Positions 24,126 through 35,172 of a stretch of DNA of 64,000 nucleotides are shown here, piece by piece (position 1 is the stretch's first letter; the number at the start of each line of letters is the position of its first letter). The notes under the pieces were generated by a model. That model was not told where the DNA came from and made no database searches. It saw only the letters and a program-made list of their open reading frames with translations. Position numbers and translations under genes: made by a program. This DNA is from Sindora glabra (taxonomy: Eukaryota > Streptophyta > Magnoliopsida > Fabales > Fabaceae). The stretch covers positions 62,708,268 through 62,772,267 of the forward strand of contig CM035236.1 in assembly GCA_020226215.1 (NCBI GenBank), given 5' to 3'.

Positions 24126-25504
24126 TTGATAAGTGCACAAATACACCTAAATTCTACGTGTTTCATCACTTATTTACTTAGTATTTTGTGCAAATTGATT
24201 GAAAAGGATACTTAGATGCTCTATATTTTGTTTTCAGGTCTTGAAATGACACATATGAGCATTAGAAAAGGATCCAGAGGCAAAACCATTCAAATTGTGA
24301 AGAATTGAAGCAAATTTGTTCACTTGACAAAGAACACGGGGTATGGCAACCCCGTGTTCAAAGCCGTGTTTCTTTCTAGATTGCTTCGAGGCTTCACTAG
24401 GCATTTCAGAGAAGAACACGGGGTAGAACATGGGCCGTGTACTACCCCGTGTACATTACTACTTGACATTTCAGAGAAGAACACAGGGTATAACATGGGC
24501 CGTGTACTACCCCGTGTACATTGCTGCTCAACTTTCGCTGAGAAACGCGGGGTACAACATGGGCCGTGTTGGACCCCGTGTACATCACAAATATAAGTTT
24601 TGCGTGAAAACAGAGACGAAGGGGAGGAGGAAAACTGAGAATTAACAAGGTGAGCTGCTGAGAGAAACCCTAGGGGAGATTCAAATCAACCAAGGGCATC
24701 ATCTAGCGTGGATTCAAGCAAGAAATTGAAGAATCAAGCAAGAAATTTGTAGATCTTCATGGACTGTTTGACTTCCCTTTCTGTTTTCTTGTTTTCTTAT
24801 GATTTTGTAATGTTTTCACACTAAACCTTTGTGCTTAGCTTGGGTGAACTTGTTCATGGATTTATGGATTTGAATTTTATATAATCTAGCTTGATTTACT
24901 GTTGATTTATGATTTGATTATGCTGATTTGACTAGAACAAGCCAATATATCTGGAATATTGGATTTATGTTTTGGATTAATTGATTCTAGGTTGAAATGA
25001 CCAATTGATTAATCGGATCTTGCATGATCATTGGGAATATCAATTATACTTAGGAATTAAGCTAATTGGATTCTTTTGCACAGGATGAAATGTCCAAGAA
25101 TAGATTCTAAGCAAAGTTAATGCAACCTAGATGAGTGATTACTAGAGTAATTCTGGGCACTTAATCTCTTAGTTAGTAGCTAGTAGCCTTGCAATGAGGT
25201 ATAGCTTAATTTTGGTAATCCAGCAATCTTAATTAACAGTAAACCAAGTTAGAGAAGTAAATTCATTCCATAATGAAGTGTACAAGGGATCCTTAAGCTG
25301 AGTACGCTTTCATACATTGAATCAAACCTTATTTTTGATAGCTAAGCTCTGTTTTACATTTCACTCTTGATTCTCAAAATCAATTGATCAGCCTAGATAA
25401 TTTTACTTGAGATTTAGTTAGTACTCAACCTACAATCCCTGTGGAGAATGATAATCTTTTATACTATAACTCGATTTAACCTGTGCACTTGCGGGATTCT
25501 AAGG
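24126..25504 (+). repeat. A1 5' LTR
   Basis: About 1379 bp. It contains four GC-rich hairpins between 24332 and 24581. A 20-bp direct duplication near 24716-24750 is present here but absent from the 3' LTR. The short ORFs at 24234-24648 on both strands come from the hairpin repeats and are not genes. Confidence 0.88.
24332..24581. repeat. Four GC-rich hairpins in A1 5' LTR
   Basis: Unit 1 (24332-24359) has perfect 11-bp arms GAACACGGGGT/ACCCCGTGTTC with a 6-nt loop. Unit 2 (24416-24452) has perfect 11-bp arms ACACGGGGTAG/CTACCCCGTGT with a 15-nt loop containing CATGGGCCGTG. Units 3 (24481-24517) and 4 (24545-24581) each have one arm mismatch. Units 2 to 4 are spaced about 65 bp apart. The function is unknown. 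Confidence 0.9.
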
Positions 25505-25513
25505 TCAAGTTTT

Positions 25514-25531
25514 TGGCGCCGCTGCCGGGGA
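25514..25531 (+). other. A1 primer binding site, Asp-tRNA type
   Basis: TGGCGCCGCTGCCGGGGA lies about 9 bp after the 5' LTR. It resembles the Asp-tRNA primer sequence used by Athila-type elements (TGGCGCCGTTGCCGGGG). Confidence 0.88.
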
Positions 25532-25652
25532 TTGTATCTAGTTGATATTAACAGCAAATTTTGAGTGAATTAGACTAGGCAATTTATTTTCTTTTACTTC
25601 TTAATTCATCCTGTTCTGATTTTTCTTATTTTTACAGCATTACTTTCTTATC

Positions 25653-27242
25653 TTGTTCTGTTCGAGTGTTACTTATTCATTTTGCAGAAAATCTTTGTAT
25701 ATGCGAAGGAGAAGTCTTGAAGGACCTTGTGAGATTTGTGGCATGACAGGTCATATGGCAACTGATTGTACATTGGGGCAGGATTTCACTGAACAAATTA
25801 ATTATGTGCATAACAGTGGGTATGGACAAAAGAATTTGAATGAACCATTTGGAAACACCTATAATCCATCATGGAGGACCCAACCATACAACACTCAAAC
25901 CACTAACAATAGACCACCACTACCCAGTTTTCAAAACCAAAGACCCTACAACCCACCAGCTCAACCCTCTTCCACTGCTAAGTTAGAAGGCCTCTTGGAG
26001 AAATTTCTCATTTCCCAAGAGAAGACTAATGAGGAGTTTAGATAGCATGGTAGAGCCATGGAGGATTCTATTAGACAACTGTCCTCCAAAGTTGATTCAT
26101 TGGCCACACATAGAAAGATGTTGGAAACTCAAATAGCTCAACTAGCTTCTGCATCTTCTTCAAGAGCTTTTGGCCAACTCCTTGCTCAACCGGAATCAAA
26201 TCCTAGGGAGCATTGTAAGGCAGTAACTCTTAGGAGTGGAAGGCTATTGAAGGATCCAATTGCCAATCAAGAAAGTAAAGAAGAAATAAGTGTGGGGGAA
26301 GAGCAAAAAGAAAGCAAAAAGGCCTCAATCCCCATTGATGCTGAAGAAAAAGAAGGGGAATTTCCAGAAAAATCCAAATATATCCCTCCGGAACCATACA
26401 AACCGCCTATCCCTTATCCTCAAAGATTAGCCAAGGCTAAACTTGATAAGCAGTTTGGAAAGTTCTTGGAAGTTTTGAAGAAGTTATACATCAATATCCC
26501 CTTCACTGATGCTCTTTCACAAATGCCTTCATATGCAAAATTTTTGAAGGACATTCTCTCCAACAAGAGGAAGCTAGAGGAGCATGAAACTGTAGCTTTA
26601 ACTGAGGAGTGTAGTGCCATTATCCAAAATAAGCTACCTCCTAAGCTAAAGGACCCAGGCGGCTTCTCCATTCCTTGTGTGATAGGAAATGTCCCTATTG
26701 ATCGGGCATTGTGTGACTTGGGAGCTAGTGTGAGCCTTATGCCACTGTCGGTTGCAAGGAAATTAAACATTGAAGAGATGAAGCCGCCCACAGTTTCACT
26801 CCAATTAGCCGACCGCTCAGTGAAATATCCCATAGGTATTCTTGAGGATATACCTATCAAAGTTGATAAGTTTTTCATACCAGTTGATTTTGTTGTGCTT
26901 GAAATGGAAGAGGATTCACAAATCCCTATCATTTTGGGTAGACCATTTTTAGCAACTGCAGGTGCTTTAATTGACGTCAAAAATGGAAAACTTTCATTAT
27001 GTATTGGGGATGAAAAAATTGAGTTTAATTTGAATGAATCAATCAAATTACCTGTTTGTAAAGATTCAATTTGCAGGGTAGATGTGCTAGACAAAGCTGT
27101 AAAAGACAGCCCTCTAATAGGGAACCTTCAAGATCCACTTGAAGCATGTCTAGTAAAAGATGAAATTGCTGAAAATGAGAAGGTTGCTGAATATGCAGAA
27201 TTTTTGGAGGCAAGCCCACCACTTGATGGCCAGAGATTGTAG
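25653..27242 (+). pseudogene. A1 truncated Gag-protease frame with one nonsense codon
   Basis: One frame of 530 codons is broken only by a TAG at about 26043, most simply from CAG. The N-terminal part has a zinc knuckle CEICGMTGHMATDC (about 25730-25775), then a Pro/Asn/Gln-rich linker, a short coiled-coil-like stretch (about 26058-26150) and a charged linker. The retropepsin region follows: the active site is CDLGASVSLMP (about 26707-26745), and ILGRPFLATAGALIDV (about 26930-26980) is the conserved C-terminal protease block. Athila Gag normally has a capsid domain before the zinc knuckle; here the frame starts almost at it. The minus-strand ORF 26420-27094 is an antisense shadow. The start at 25653 is only the first Met; 25701 is an alternative. 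Confidence 0.88.
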
Positions 27243-29480
27243 CATTATGTTGCTGGACCACCAATAATGGAAGCTCCAGATTGATAAAAACAGGGGTCGA
27301 GCTTATGACCTTAAACAAGCGCTTCTTGGGAGGCAACCCAAGCTTATTTTTCTGTTTTCTTGTTTTTAAATCTTAGTTTTCTACTTTTCAATCTGAGTTT
27401 TTGAGTAGTGGAGGCATTTAAGTCATGAAGTGTTGATGTAAGATGACCATTTTTGCATGTGGACTCTGTCTTTGAGGTAGATTAGGCATGAATGCATGTT
27501 TGTTGTTTGTTTTCTTGCATAGAGGGCTTAAAACGCAGTCCAGTGAGAAACACGGTGTGAAACACGGGCTGTGTTTTACCTCGTGTTCCTCACTATCTGG
27601 CCACTTTAAAGGAATTTGTGATTTTCATCGCATTCCAGTGAGAAACACGGTGTTTAACACGGGACGTGTTCTACCCCGTGTTCCTCACTGTCTGGTTCGC
27701 ATAAAAGCCTTGTGATTTTCCTCTCTATCTCTATTTCTATTTCTATTGTTCTGTACATATATTGACTATGCACTTTCATTTACTCTTTATTATATTACCT
27801 ATTTCTCTTTTATTTTCTTGCACTTTTGATATTAATATCTGTAATAATTAACAACATTTCTTTTCTAGTATTGTATTTTCTTTCTTTTAGATTACCAGTC
27901 TCCTCTCTCTCTCTCCTACTCTATCTCTACTTCTGGATCTCCCTGCGGTATACTGGACACCATACTCCATTTGTCAGGGAAGTTTCAGTCTCCCATCTAT
28001 ACTCTGTCTCTTTTCCCATCTAATCTTTTGTACATTGAGGACAATGTCCAATTTTAAGTGTGGGGGAGCAGTGTTTTGCAATGTTTTGCACTTGAACTTG
28101 CTTGATTGATTTAGAGTACTGAAATTTTCTCCAATTTCAATGATATATAAAAAAATGATGAAAATAAAAAAAATGTGTAAATAAAAACAAATAAAAAAAA
28201 TTTTCAGGCAATCTTTTGAATAAAGTGATTGGTTCATGCCTTGTTTCTTTAATGAATATTTGGCAATTTAGTAAGGAAAATCTAAAGCTTGAAGCTAAGA
28301 GTAATGAGCATAATTGACCCTTGTGAGATTTGAGCCTTTTGAGCAATTTTCACATTAGAAATCAAAGCTCATTCTTCTTGAGGGATTATGCCATCACTCT
28401 TGACTTTTTGCTCTAGAACTTGCATTTACTCTTTTTGAGGCTACATTTTATGTATTTTTCATGTGAAAAATGATGAGGCCATATTTCTTTACTCTTTTTA
28501 TTTGCTTGGCTTATTTGAATCCTCTTCTTTAATTTACCCTAAACTTTTCAGCTTTTTCCCTAGTTAGCCACCTTGAGCCTTGGACCCTCATTTCTAGCCT
28601 AGCCATACCATGTACATCCCAAGCCACTGCCTAAAGTGAACTTGAACCTTAGAGTTTGAGGGAACTTAGACATATTATATGAGTTTGGCTGTCACTTAGA
28701 GGTCCTTACTTAGTGTTGCTAGTTGGATAAGTTAGTTTGTAGCTTCGACTGTTAAAAAAAAATAAAATAAAAATAAAAATAAAAAAAACAACAACAAAAC
28801 ACCATAAAAAATGGTGTTAAATAAATAATTTGGAAGAAGAAAAGGAAGAAAAGGAAGAAGAGCTTGTTGGGAATATATAAAAAAAAATATTGTGTTTGCT
28901 GATTAATTTGTATAAAAAGAAAAAAAATGATGAAAATCAAAAGGAGAAGAATGGAGGTTGAAGCAAGGGTTGATGTAAGGTATTATGTTAAACTGAGTAA
29001 TGGGACTCGACAATGGTCAAACTCATGACCAATGTGTCTTTTTCCTTCAAACTCATGGCTCAATCACTTTTCACCCCTTGATATTCCTTTCCCCTATCTT
29101 CACCCTTTTTCCTTAATAAAGTCCTCTGATTTGCATGCATTTTACAATATAGTAGTGGAGATTAGAGTTTTTGCAAGCATATGGTAGCATTAAGTCATGA
29201 GCTGATTGACTTGAGAGCATACACAAACCTTATCTTGAGAGTGTGAGTAAACACTTTACCTGTGAGGCTATTCTCTTTTGCTTTTGTGCTGAGGATTGAC
29301 TTGTTTAGTTGCTTTATTTTCATTTAGTTGCTTGGCATGACTTGATCCTAATATTTGATTTGTTGAATGATTGCCTAATTATATATATAAAAAAAAAGAG
29401 AAAAGAAGAAAAAGAAGAGAATAAAAATTGGAGTAGATTTTCTGTTCTCTTATTTCCTTGCTCGAGGATGAGCAAGATTC
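27243..29480 (+). other. A1 3' noncoding region
   Basis: RT, RNase H and integrase would be expected here but are absent. The region has two hairpins at 27541-27690 and a stem ACATTG/CAATGT at 28032-28047. Just after that stem is a polypurine-like AAGTGTGGGGGA (28056-28067), identical to the one before the 3' LTR. A/T-rich low-complexity tracts lie at 28740-28930 and 29385-29425. Its small ORFs look like chance. Confidence 0.75.
27541..27690. repeat. Two related hairpins in A1 3' region, 95-bp period
   Basis: The second unit has 15-bp arms (27636-27650 and 27676-27690; CAGTGAGAAACACGG against CCGTGTTCCTCACTG) with one mismatch. The first unit (27541-27595) has the same left arm and a more diverged right arm. 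The loops contain AACACGGG-type sequence like the LTR hairpins. Confidence 0.85.
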
Positions 29481-29493
29481 AAGTGTGGGGGAA
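29481..29493 (+). other. A1 polypurine tract
   Basis: AAGTGTGGGGGAA sits immediately before the 3' LTR, the expected plus-strand primer. A second copy of its core lies at 28056-28067. Confidence 0.85.
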
Positions 29494-30917
29494 TTGATAA
29501 GTGCACAAATACACCTAAATTCTATGTGTTTCATCACTTATTTACTTAGTATTTTATGCAAATTGATTGAAAAGGATACTTAGATGCTCTATATTTTGTT
29601 TTCAGGTCTTGAAATGACACATATGAGCTTTAGAAAAGGATCCAGAGGTAAAACCATTCAAATTGTGAAGAATTGAAGCAAATTTGTTCACTTGACAAAG
29701 AACACGGGGTATGGTAACCCCGTGTTCAGGGCCGTGTTTCTTTCTGGATTGCTTCGAGGCTTCACTGGGCATTTCAGAGAAGAACACGGGGTAGAACATG
29801 GGCCGTGTACTACCCCGTGTACATTACTGCTTGACATTTCAGAGAAGAACACGGGGTAGAACATGGGCCGTGTACTACCCCGTGTACATTACTGCTTGAC
29901 ATTTTAGAAAAGAACACGGGGTATAACATGGGCCGTGCACTACCCCGTGTACATTGCTGCTCAACTTTCGCTGAGAAACACGGGGTACAACATGGGTCGT
30001 GTTGGACCCCGTGTATATCACAAATATAAGTTTTGCGCGAAAACAGAGACGAAGGGGAGGAGGAAAACTGAGAATTAACAAGGTGAGCTGCTGAGAGAAA
30101 CCCTAGGGGAGATTCAAATCAACCAAGGGCATCATCTAGCGTGGATTCAAGCAAGAAATTTGTAGATCTTCATGGACTGTTTGACTTCCCTCTCTGTTTT
30201 CTTGTTTTCTTCTAATCTTGTAATGTTTTCACACTAAACCTTTGTGCTTAGCTTGGGTGAACTTGTTCATGGATTTATGGATTTGAATTTTATATAATCT
30301 AGCTTGATTTACTGTTGATTTATGATTTGATTATGCTGATTTGACTGGAACAAGCCAATATATCCGGAATATTGGATTTGTGTTTTGGATTAATTGATTC
30401 TAGGTTGAAATGACCAATTGATTAATCGGATCTTGCATGATCATTGAGAATATCAATTAGACTTAGGAATTAAGCTAATTGGATTCTTTTGCACAGGATG
30501 AAATGTCCAAGAATGGATTCTAAGCAAAGTTAATGCAACCTAGATGAGTGATTACTAGAGTAATTCTGGGCACTTAATCTCTAGGTTAGTAGCTAGTAGC
30601 CTTGCAATGAGGTATAGCTTAATTTTGGTAATCCAGCAATCTTAATTAACAGTAAACTAAGTTAGAGAAGTAAATTCATTCCATAATGAAGTGTACAAGG
30701 GATCCTTAAGCTGAGTACGCTTTCATACATTGAATCAAACCTTATTTTTGATAGCTAAGCTCTGTTTTACATTTCACTCTTGATTCTCAAAATCAATTGA
30801 TCAGCCTAGATAATTTTACTTGAGATTTAGTTAGTACTCAACCTACAATCCCTGTGGAGAACGATAATCTTTTATACTATAACTCGACTTAACCTGTGCA
30901 CTTGCGGGATTCTAAGG
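29494..30917 (+). repeat. A1 3' LTR
   Basis: About 1424 bp and collinear with 24126-25504. It has one extra 65-bp hairpin unit and lacks a 20-bp duplication, which accounts for the 45-bp length difference. It ends CTAAGG before the TAAAA duplication. Confidence 0.88.
29700..30014. repeat. Five GC-rich hairpins in A1 3' LTR
   Basis: The units lie at 29700-29727, 29784-29820, 29849-29885, 29914-29950 and 29978-30014. The second and third have perfect 11-bp arms and their repeat units are identical, spaced exactly 65 bp apart. This is the extra copy relative to the 5' LTR. Arms are of the form ACACGGGGTAG/CTACCCCGTGT. Confidence 0.9.
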
Positions 30918-30922
30918 TAAAA

Positions 30923-32520
30923 AATAAAGCACATTTGTAGTAGTCTTTTGTCATTTTAATAGAATTTGTTCTCCAACAAAAGAAAGTCAAAATTATATAA
31001 GTGAAAAATGAGAAAAAAAATCAATATTTTAAAAGTGAAACATAAGAATACATTAATATAGCTTAATTGCACATTTCATTTCAAGTGTAGGAAAATTATT
31101 GTTGCATATATTAGTCATGTAAAGGGAAATGTTGTCATTACCTATTATCCCATCAAGAAAAGTGGCATGCTAATTAGGCTATAACTTCATGCACTATCCT
31201 TGGCACATTATACCCTTCACCGGATAAGAGCTCCTAACTGAAGAAGAGCACCAAAGCTATAAGCACAAATAATGACAACTTTTAAGTAATTCATAAATTT
31301 AGCCTTTAATTTCTAACAAGAGGCCATTGAAGCAATATGTAAAGCAAAAAGTACCTGAACTTTTATAATACCAAGAATATTTAACCTTGACATTGATCCT
31401 TCTAAATGCATTACGGTTACTAGGAAGTGTTATGCTTGCCATGACCTAGGTACAATTAGGATGTAATCCTCATCACCATAAGGATCACTAGTGGATTGTC
31501 CTAGGAGCTAAAATAGCAACCCACTAGCAACTCTGATTGGGACCTAAATTTCAGTGAAAATTATAATCAATTATTGTGAAAGATTAATATCCTAATAGAA
31601 AAATATGAAGTAATAAAAGATCATTATCTTGCTTGTTGTATTATTTCCAATAGAGGATCCCTTCTTAACATCAAATATATCTTATTTATGAACACTATAG
31701 AAATTCAAAAAGCTATAAATCAAAAACATCAACTAATAATAAATTGCCATGATAAACTGCAAATATGGAAAGAAATAAGGAATGACCTTTTCCTAATAAA
31801 CATATCATTTTATAGAACTTTATATTTAACTTGCATTCACATAATATATGATAGTTTATATATACTTCTACCTCATAATTCTGTGAAACATTTAACATTA
31901 AAGGTCTCTTTAGCTATTGAAAAATCCTAAAAATACTTAAGAATTATAGTGATAAGAGTATCAACAACTAAATATGCATCATAGTGTAATGCTGATCCAA
32001 AACTAGTTATCATGTTAGATACCATGTAACATGTGTACTAATTTGTGTATAAATAAATCCTAATATACTTTATGACATGGTCAAATTTCCTTTATTTTTA
32101 CATGTCTTATGTATCTTTACTTAATTTATATGGATTTTCTTGAAAGAAGTTATTTTGCTTGGAAACAATAATTATTCTAATATGACATTTGAAGGCTATT
32201 CCAATTTGGAAGATAAAATTTAATCTGGCTAAAATAATGATCATTTGTTTCCTTATTTTGTTATAATGAGAAACATTTGAAGAAGTTGCTAGTAATGAAT
32301 AAATGAGATGTAAAATTAGATAAGTGCATAATTGGATGTTTAAAACTCATGGGATGTATATTTTATTCTTAAATTTACAAGTTCCTTCCCTCTAAATGGA
32401 GCCCGAGCCTCCCTTCGTCAGTGGGGTAGCTACACTAACATCCTATCAATCTCTCGATGGAAATCCAAAATTAACTCATCTACCTACCTCAACTCCAATA
32501 TAATCTTCCTCTTTAAGTGC
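30923..32520 (+). other. H1 region upstream of transposase, no gene seen
   Basis: AT-rich hAT DNA between A1 and the transposase remnant. The overlapping ORFs at 31688-31930 (plus) and 31713-31898 (minus) show no family features. It could include the 5' untranslated region or an intron of the transposase gene; nothing decides this. Confidence 0.5.
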
Positions 32521-34264
32521 AAAGCTTCATCTTGGTTCATCTAACAAAGTTCCTATTGGTCCAACTAAGAAAAGTAAAGATCCCAATGGTTTAAGTGACA
32601 AAAGCAAGGCTCCTGCTACTTCTGATGACAAATGCAAATCCCTAGTTGCTCCATCCACTAAAAACTCCAAAGCAAAACCCCTTAGTGGTTAGAAAAGGAA
32701 GATTACATCAAGAAAGCCAAATACAAACAAAGTAGCTGGGATACAAACAAAAAAAAGGTCTATAGCATGGAATCACTTCATAAAACTACCATAGGATGAG
32801 GTGAGTGAACCCATTACCAAGTGTATTCATTGTGGTCATAGGTTTTTAGCTGGTAGCAAGGAGCATGGCATATCAAACCTATTGGCTCACATAAAGAAAT
32901 GTCCAAAATATGCACACACACTTAATATTAACCCTAAATAAAAAATACTAAACTTTGCAAATATGTCTACTAGTAAACAATTAGCTAGTTTTGTATTAAA
33001 TGCGTTTAATCCTAAGGAATGTAAGAAAGGCATGACTTTCTTTGTGATATGTGACAAGCAACCATTCAAGGTTGTTGAAGGGTTTAGGTTTAGATACATG
33101 TGTAAAAGGCTATGTCCAAGGTTAGATATGCCTACTAGGAAGACCATAATAAATGATTGCTATAAACTCTATTATGTTAGATTATCACCTTCTAGGTTAG
33201 CTAAGTTTAGGGAGGCTATTAAAGTAGCAAACATAAATTCCAATGCCTTGGTGTAACTAGATATCCTTATTAAATGGAACTTAACTTATGTAATGCTTGA
33301 ATCAGCTAAGAGGTTCCAAAAGGCATTTAATAGGTTAGAAGAGGATGATAGTGATTACTTGCTGTACTTTGGAGATTCTGAAAGGAGTAAGGATCTTCCA
33401 AACAATAATTATTAGGATAATGTTTATGCATTTACCAAGTTCTTAAGGATTTTTTATAATATCACCTTAACTTTATCTGTTTTATTGCATGTAACTTCTA
33501 ACTCTCTTTACACACATATATCTATTATGCAAAAATAAGTTGAATGAATGGACCTTAGCTAAGAATGTCGATTCTATGTTGTATTTCATGGAAATTGAAA
33601 TGAAAATGAAGTTTGATAAGTATTAGGGTTTGATTGAATCCATGAATCCTATCACTTTTATTACAAATATACTTAATGCAAAGTTCAAATTGGCTTACAT
33701 TACATGATCATTTGAGAAGATCTATGGACAAACACTTGCTAAAACTATGGTGAGCAAAGTTAAAGCATCCTTGACTAGGATGTATAAATGGTATTCAAGT
33801 GACTATGGGAAGTCCACTACAAGTGGCAATTGAAAAAGGGCATCAGAAGGTGATTCTTCAAGTCAAAAAGAGCCATTGATTCAAAGTTATACTCACAAAG
33901 AAAAAATAGTTGCATTTAGATCACACTTGAGGAAGAAAGACACCATTGAAACAAAGAATGAATGGAAAACATATATCCATGAGTCATGTACTGATGATAA
34001 ATGTCAGTATTATGATGTGTTAGATTAGTGGAAATTGAATGTATCAAGGTTTAAAGTGCTTTCTAAGATGGCAAGGGATGTCTTAGCTATCTTTATTTCA
34101 ATAGTTGCTTCAGAATTTCATTTAGCATAGGTAGGCATGTACTTGATGTGTTTAGAAGTTCCCTCCACCTGAAGATAGTAGAAGCACTCATTTATGCTCA
34201 AAACTAGTTGAAGCTCTCCAAATTCCAACTTTAAGACTTTGAGTTTGTTGATAACGCATATAAA
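32521..34264 (+). pseudogene. hAT transposase remnant (RICESLEEPER/DAYSLEEPER-like)
   Basis: This would have cut and pasted the hAT element. Visible in order: a Ser/Lys-rich N-terminus; a BED zinc finger with CIHC (32822-32833) and HIKKC (32888-32902); the block KGMTFFVICDKQPFKVVEG (33026-33082) typical of this family; and the later block WNLTYVMLESA...F..AFNRLEEDD (33274-33350). These are followed by YAFTKFL.IFYN, the KFDKY.GLIESMNPI block (about 33612-33655) and the C-terminal dimerisation region (VLD.WKLN...FKVLSKMARDVLA, about 34015-34100). Several stops are present. Between about 33240 and 33265 the alignment jumps over a large central part that normally holds catalytic residues, so the protein is internally deleted. 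The open piece 32963-33256 is part of it. Confidence 0.88.
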
Positions 34265-35172
34265 GATGTGGAGAAAGATAATTAATAATTAGACTTCTAA
34301 TATATTTACCAATACTGATTTTTAATATGTCTCATCCATGTTTTTACAATTACTAATTGTTTCCTATTGTTGTTTTAGAAGTCGTAGCTTCTTTTAAATG
34401 TAGTAGTAGTGGCCCTAAAACAAGCAATGAAGGAAAAGGTAAAGAAAACAAGCAAGAATCATAGCTTATGGTTGTAGACTGGATATCTGCAAGGTAGTTC
34501 TAGTCTATATTTTGTTTAGTTTGTTTAATGTGACATACACAAGGTATTTCTAGTTTATGTTTTGTTTTGTTCTGTTTAGTAATTGAGATTTGGTCTAAAA
34601 TAAGAGTAACTAGTTGCTAATTGTCTCATAAGCTAATGGACAATGTTTGACAAGTGTGGTTGCATGCAATTTCATGACAATGCTCCTTTTTAACTTAACA
34701 ATTACCAAATTAACTATAGAATCAAACCTTTAATTATAGTATGGGGAAGTAAATAACTAAAATTTTGTGTATGGTTGAAGATTCTATATGGTGTTTGTTA
34801 TTACTCTACTGCTTTGATGTATGCCCTACCTAGCCATATTGCTCAATCAATTTCGATTTCAATCCTAACTTTGAATTTTTTTTCTTGAGGACTTTGAAGG
34901 AAAGCTAATTCCTAAGCCTATGGTTGAAGTTTTTTTATCATGGTTTTGACAATAGACTATATTCCAACAAGAAGATATCATGGGAATAGTAATTTAGGTT
35001 ATATTTATTATGTATACATTGCATATGTGGATGATTGCATTTTCCTTTATTTCTATGAAAACTTTGACTTACAATTAAATAAGCGAAGGTTGTAAAATTA
35101 ATGAGAAATACTTATCCATGCAAAATATAGAAATTTTTATAGGTTACAATCAAATATTTAATAGTTTCTCGA
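34265..35172 (+). other. H1 region after transposase, no gene seen
   Basis: AT-rich. A short lysine-rich reading near 34390-34465 could be the tail of the transposase gene after an intron, but this is a guess. There is nothing else recognisable before LTR F3a. Confidence 0.5.

Larger units (their letters stand above)
24126..30917 (+). mobile_element. A1: Athila-like gypsy deletion derivative
   Basis: A1 has two LTRs (24126-25504 and 29494-30917) that are nearly identical, with about two dozen substitutions and two indels by my reading. It has an Asp-tRNA-type primer site, a gag-protease reading frame and a polypurine tract. RT, RNase H and integrase are absent, and so is the N-terminal capsid part of Gag. 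The exact pentamer TAAAA flanks it (24121-24125 and 30918-30922) if the LTR is taken as TTGATAAG...CTAAGG. A TG...CA reading would shift the edges by one or two bases. The Asp primer, protease type and conserved 3' motifs fit Athila/Tat. It must depend on proteins from other elements. Confidence 0.87.

Noticed and set aside
24332..24581. Hairpins as intrinsic bacterial-type terminators
   Set aside because: The context is a plant nuclear retrotransposon and no T run follows the stems.
26420..27094. 224-codon minus-strand ORF as a gene
   Set aside because: It is exactly antisense to the A1 protease frame, which has clear family motifs.
24332..30014. Hairpin arrays as a CRISPR array
   Set aside because: The spacers are not unique, the repeats are imperfect palindromes within LTRs of a plant retroelement, and there are no cas genes.
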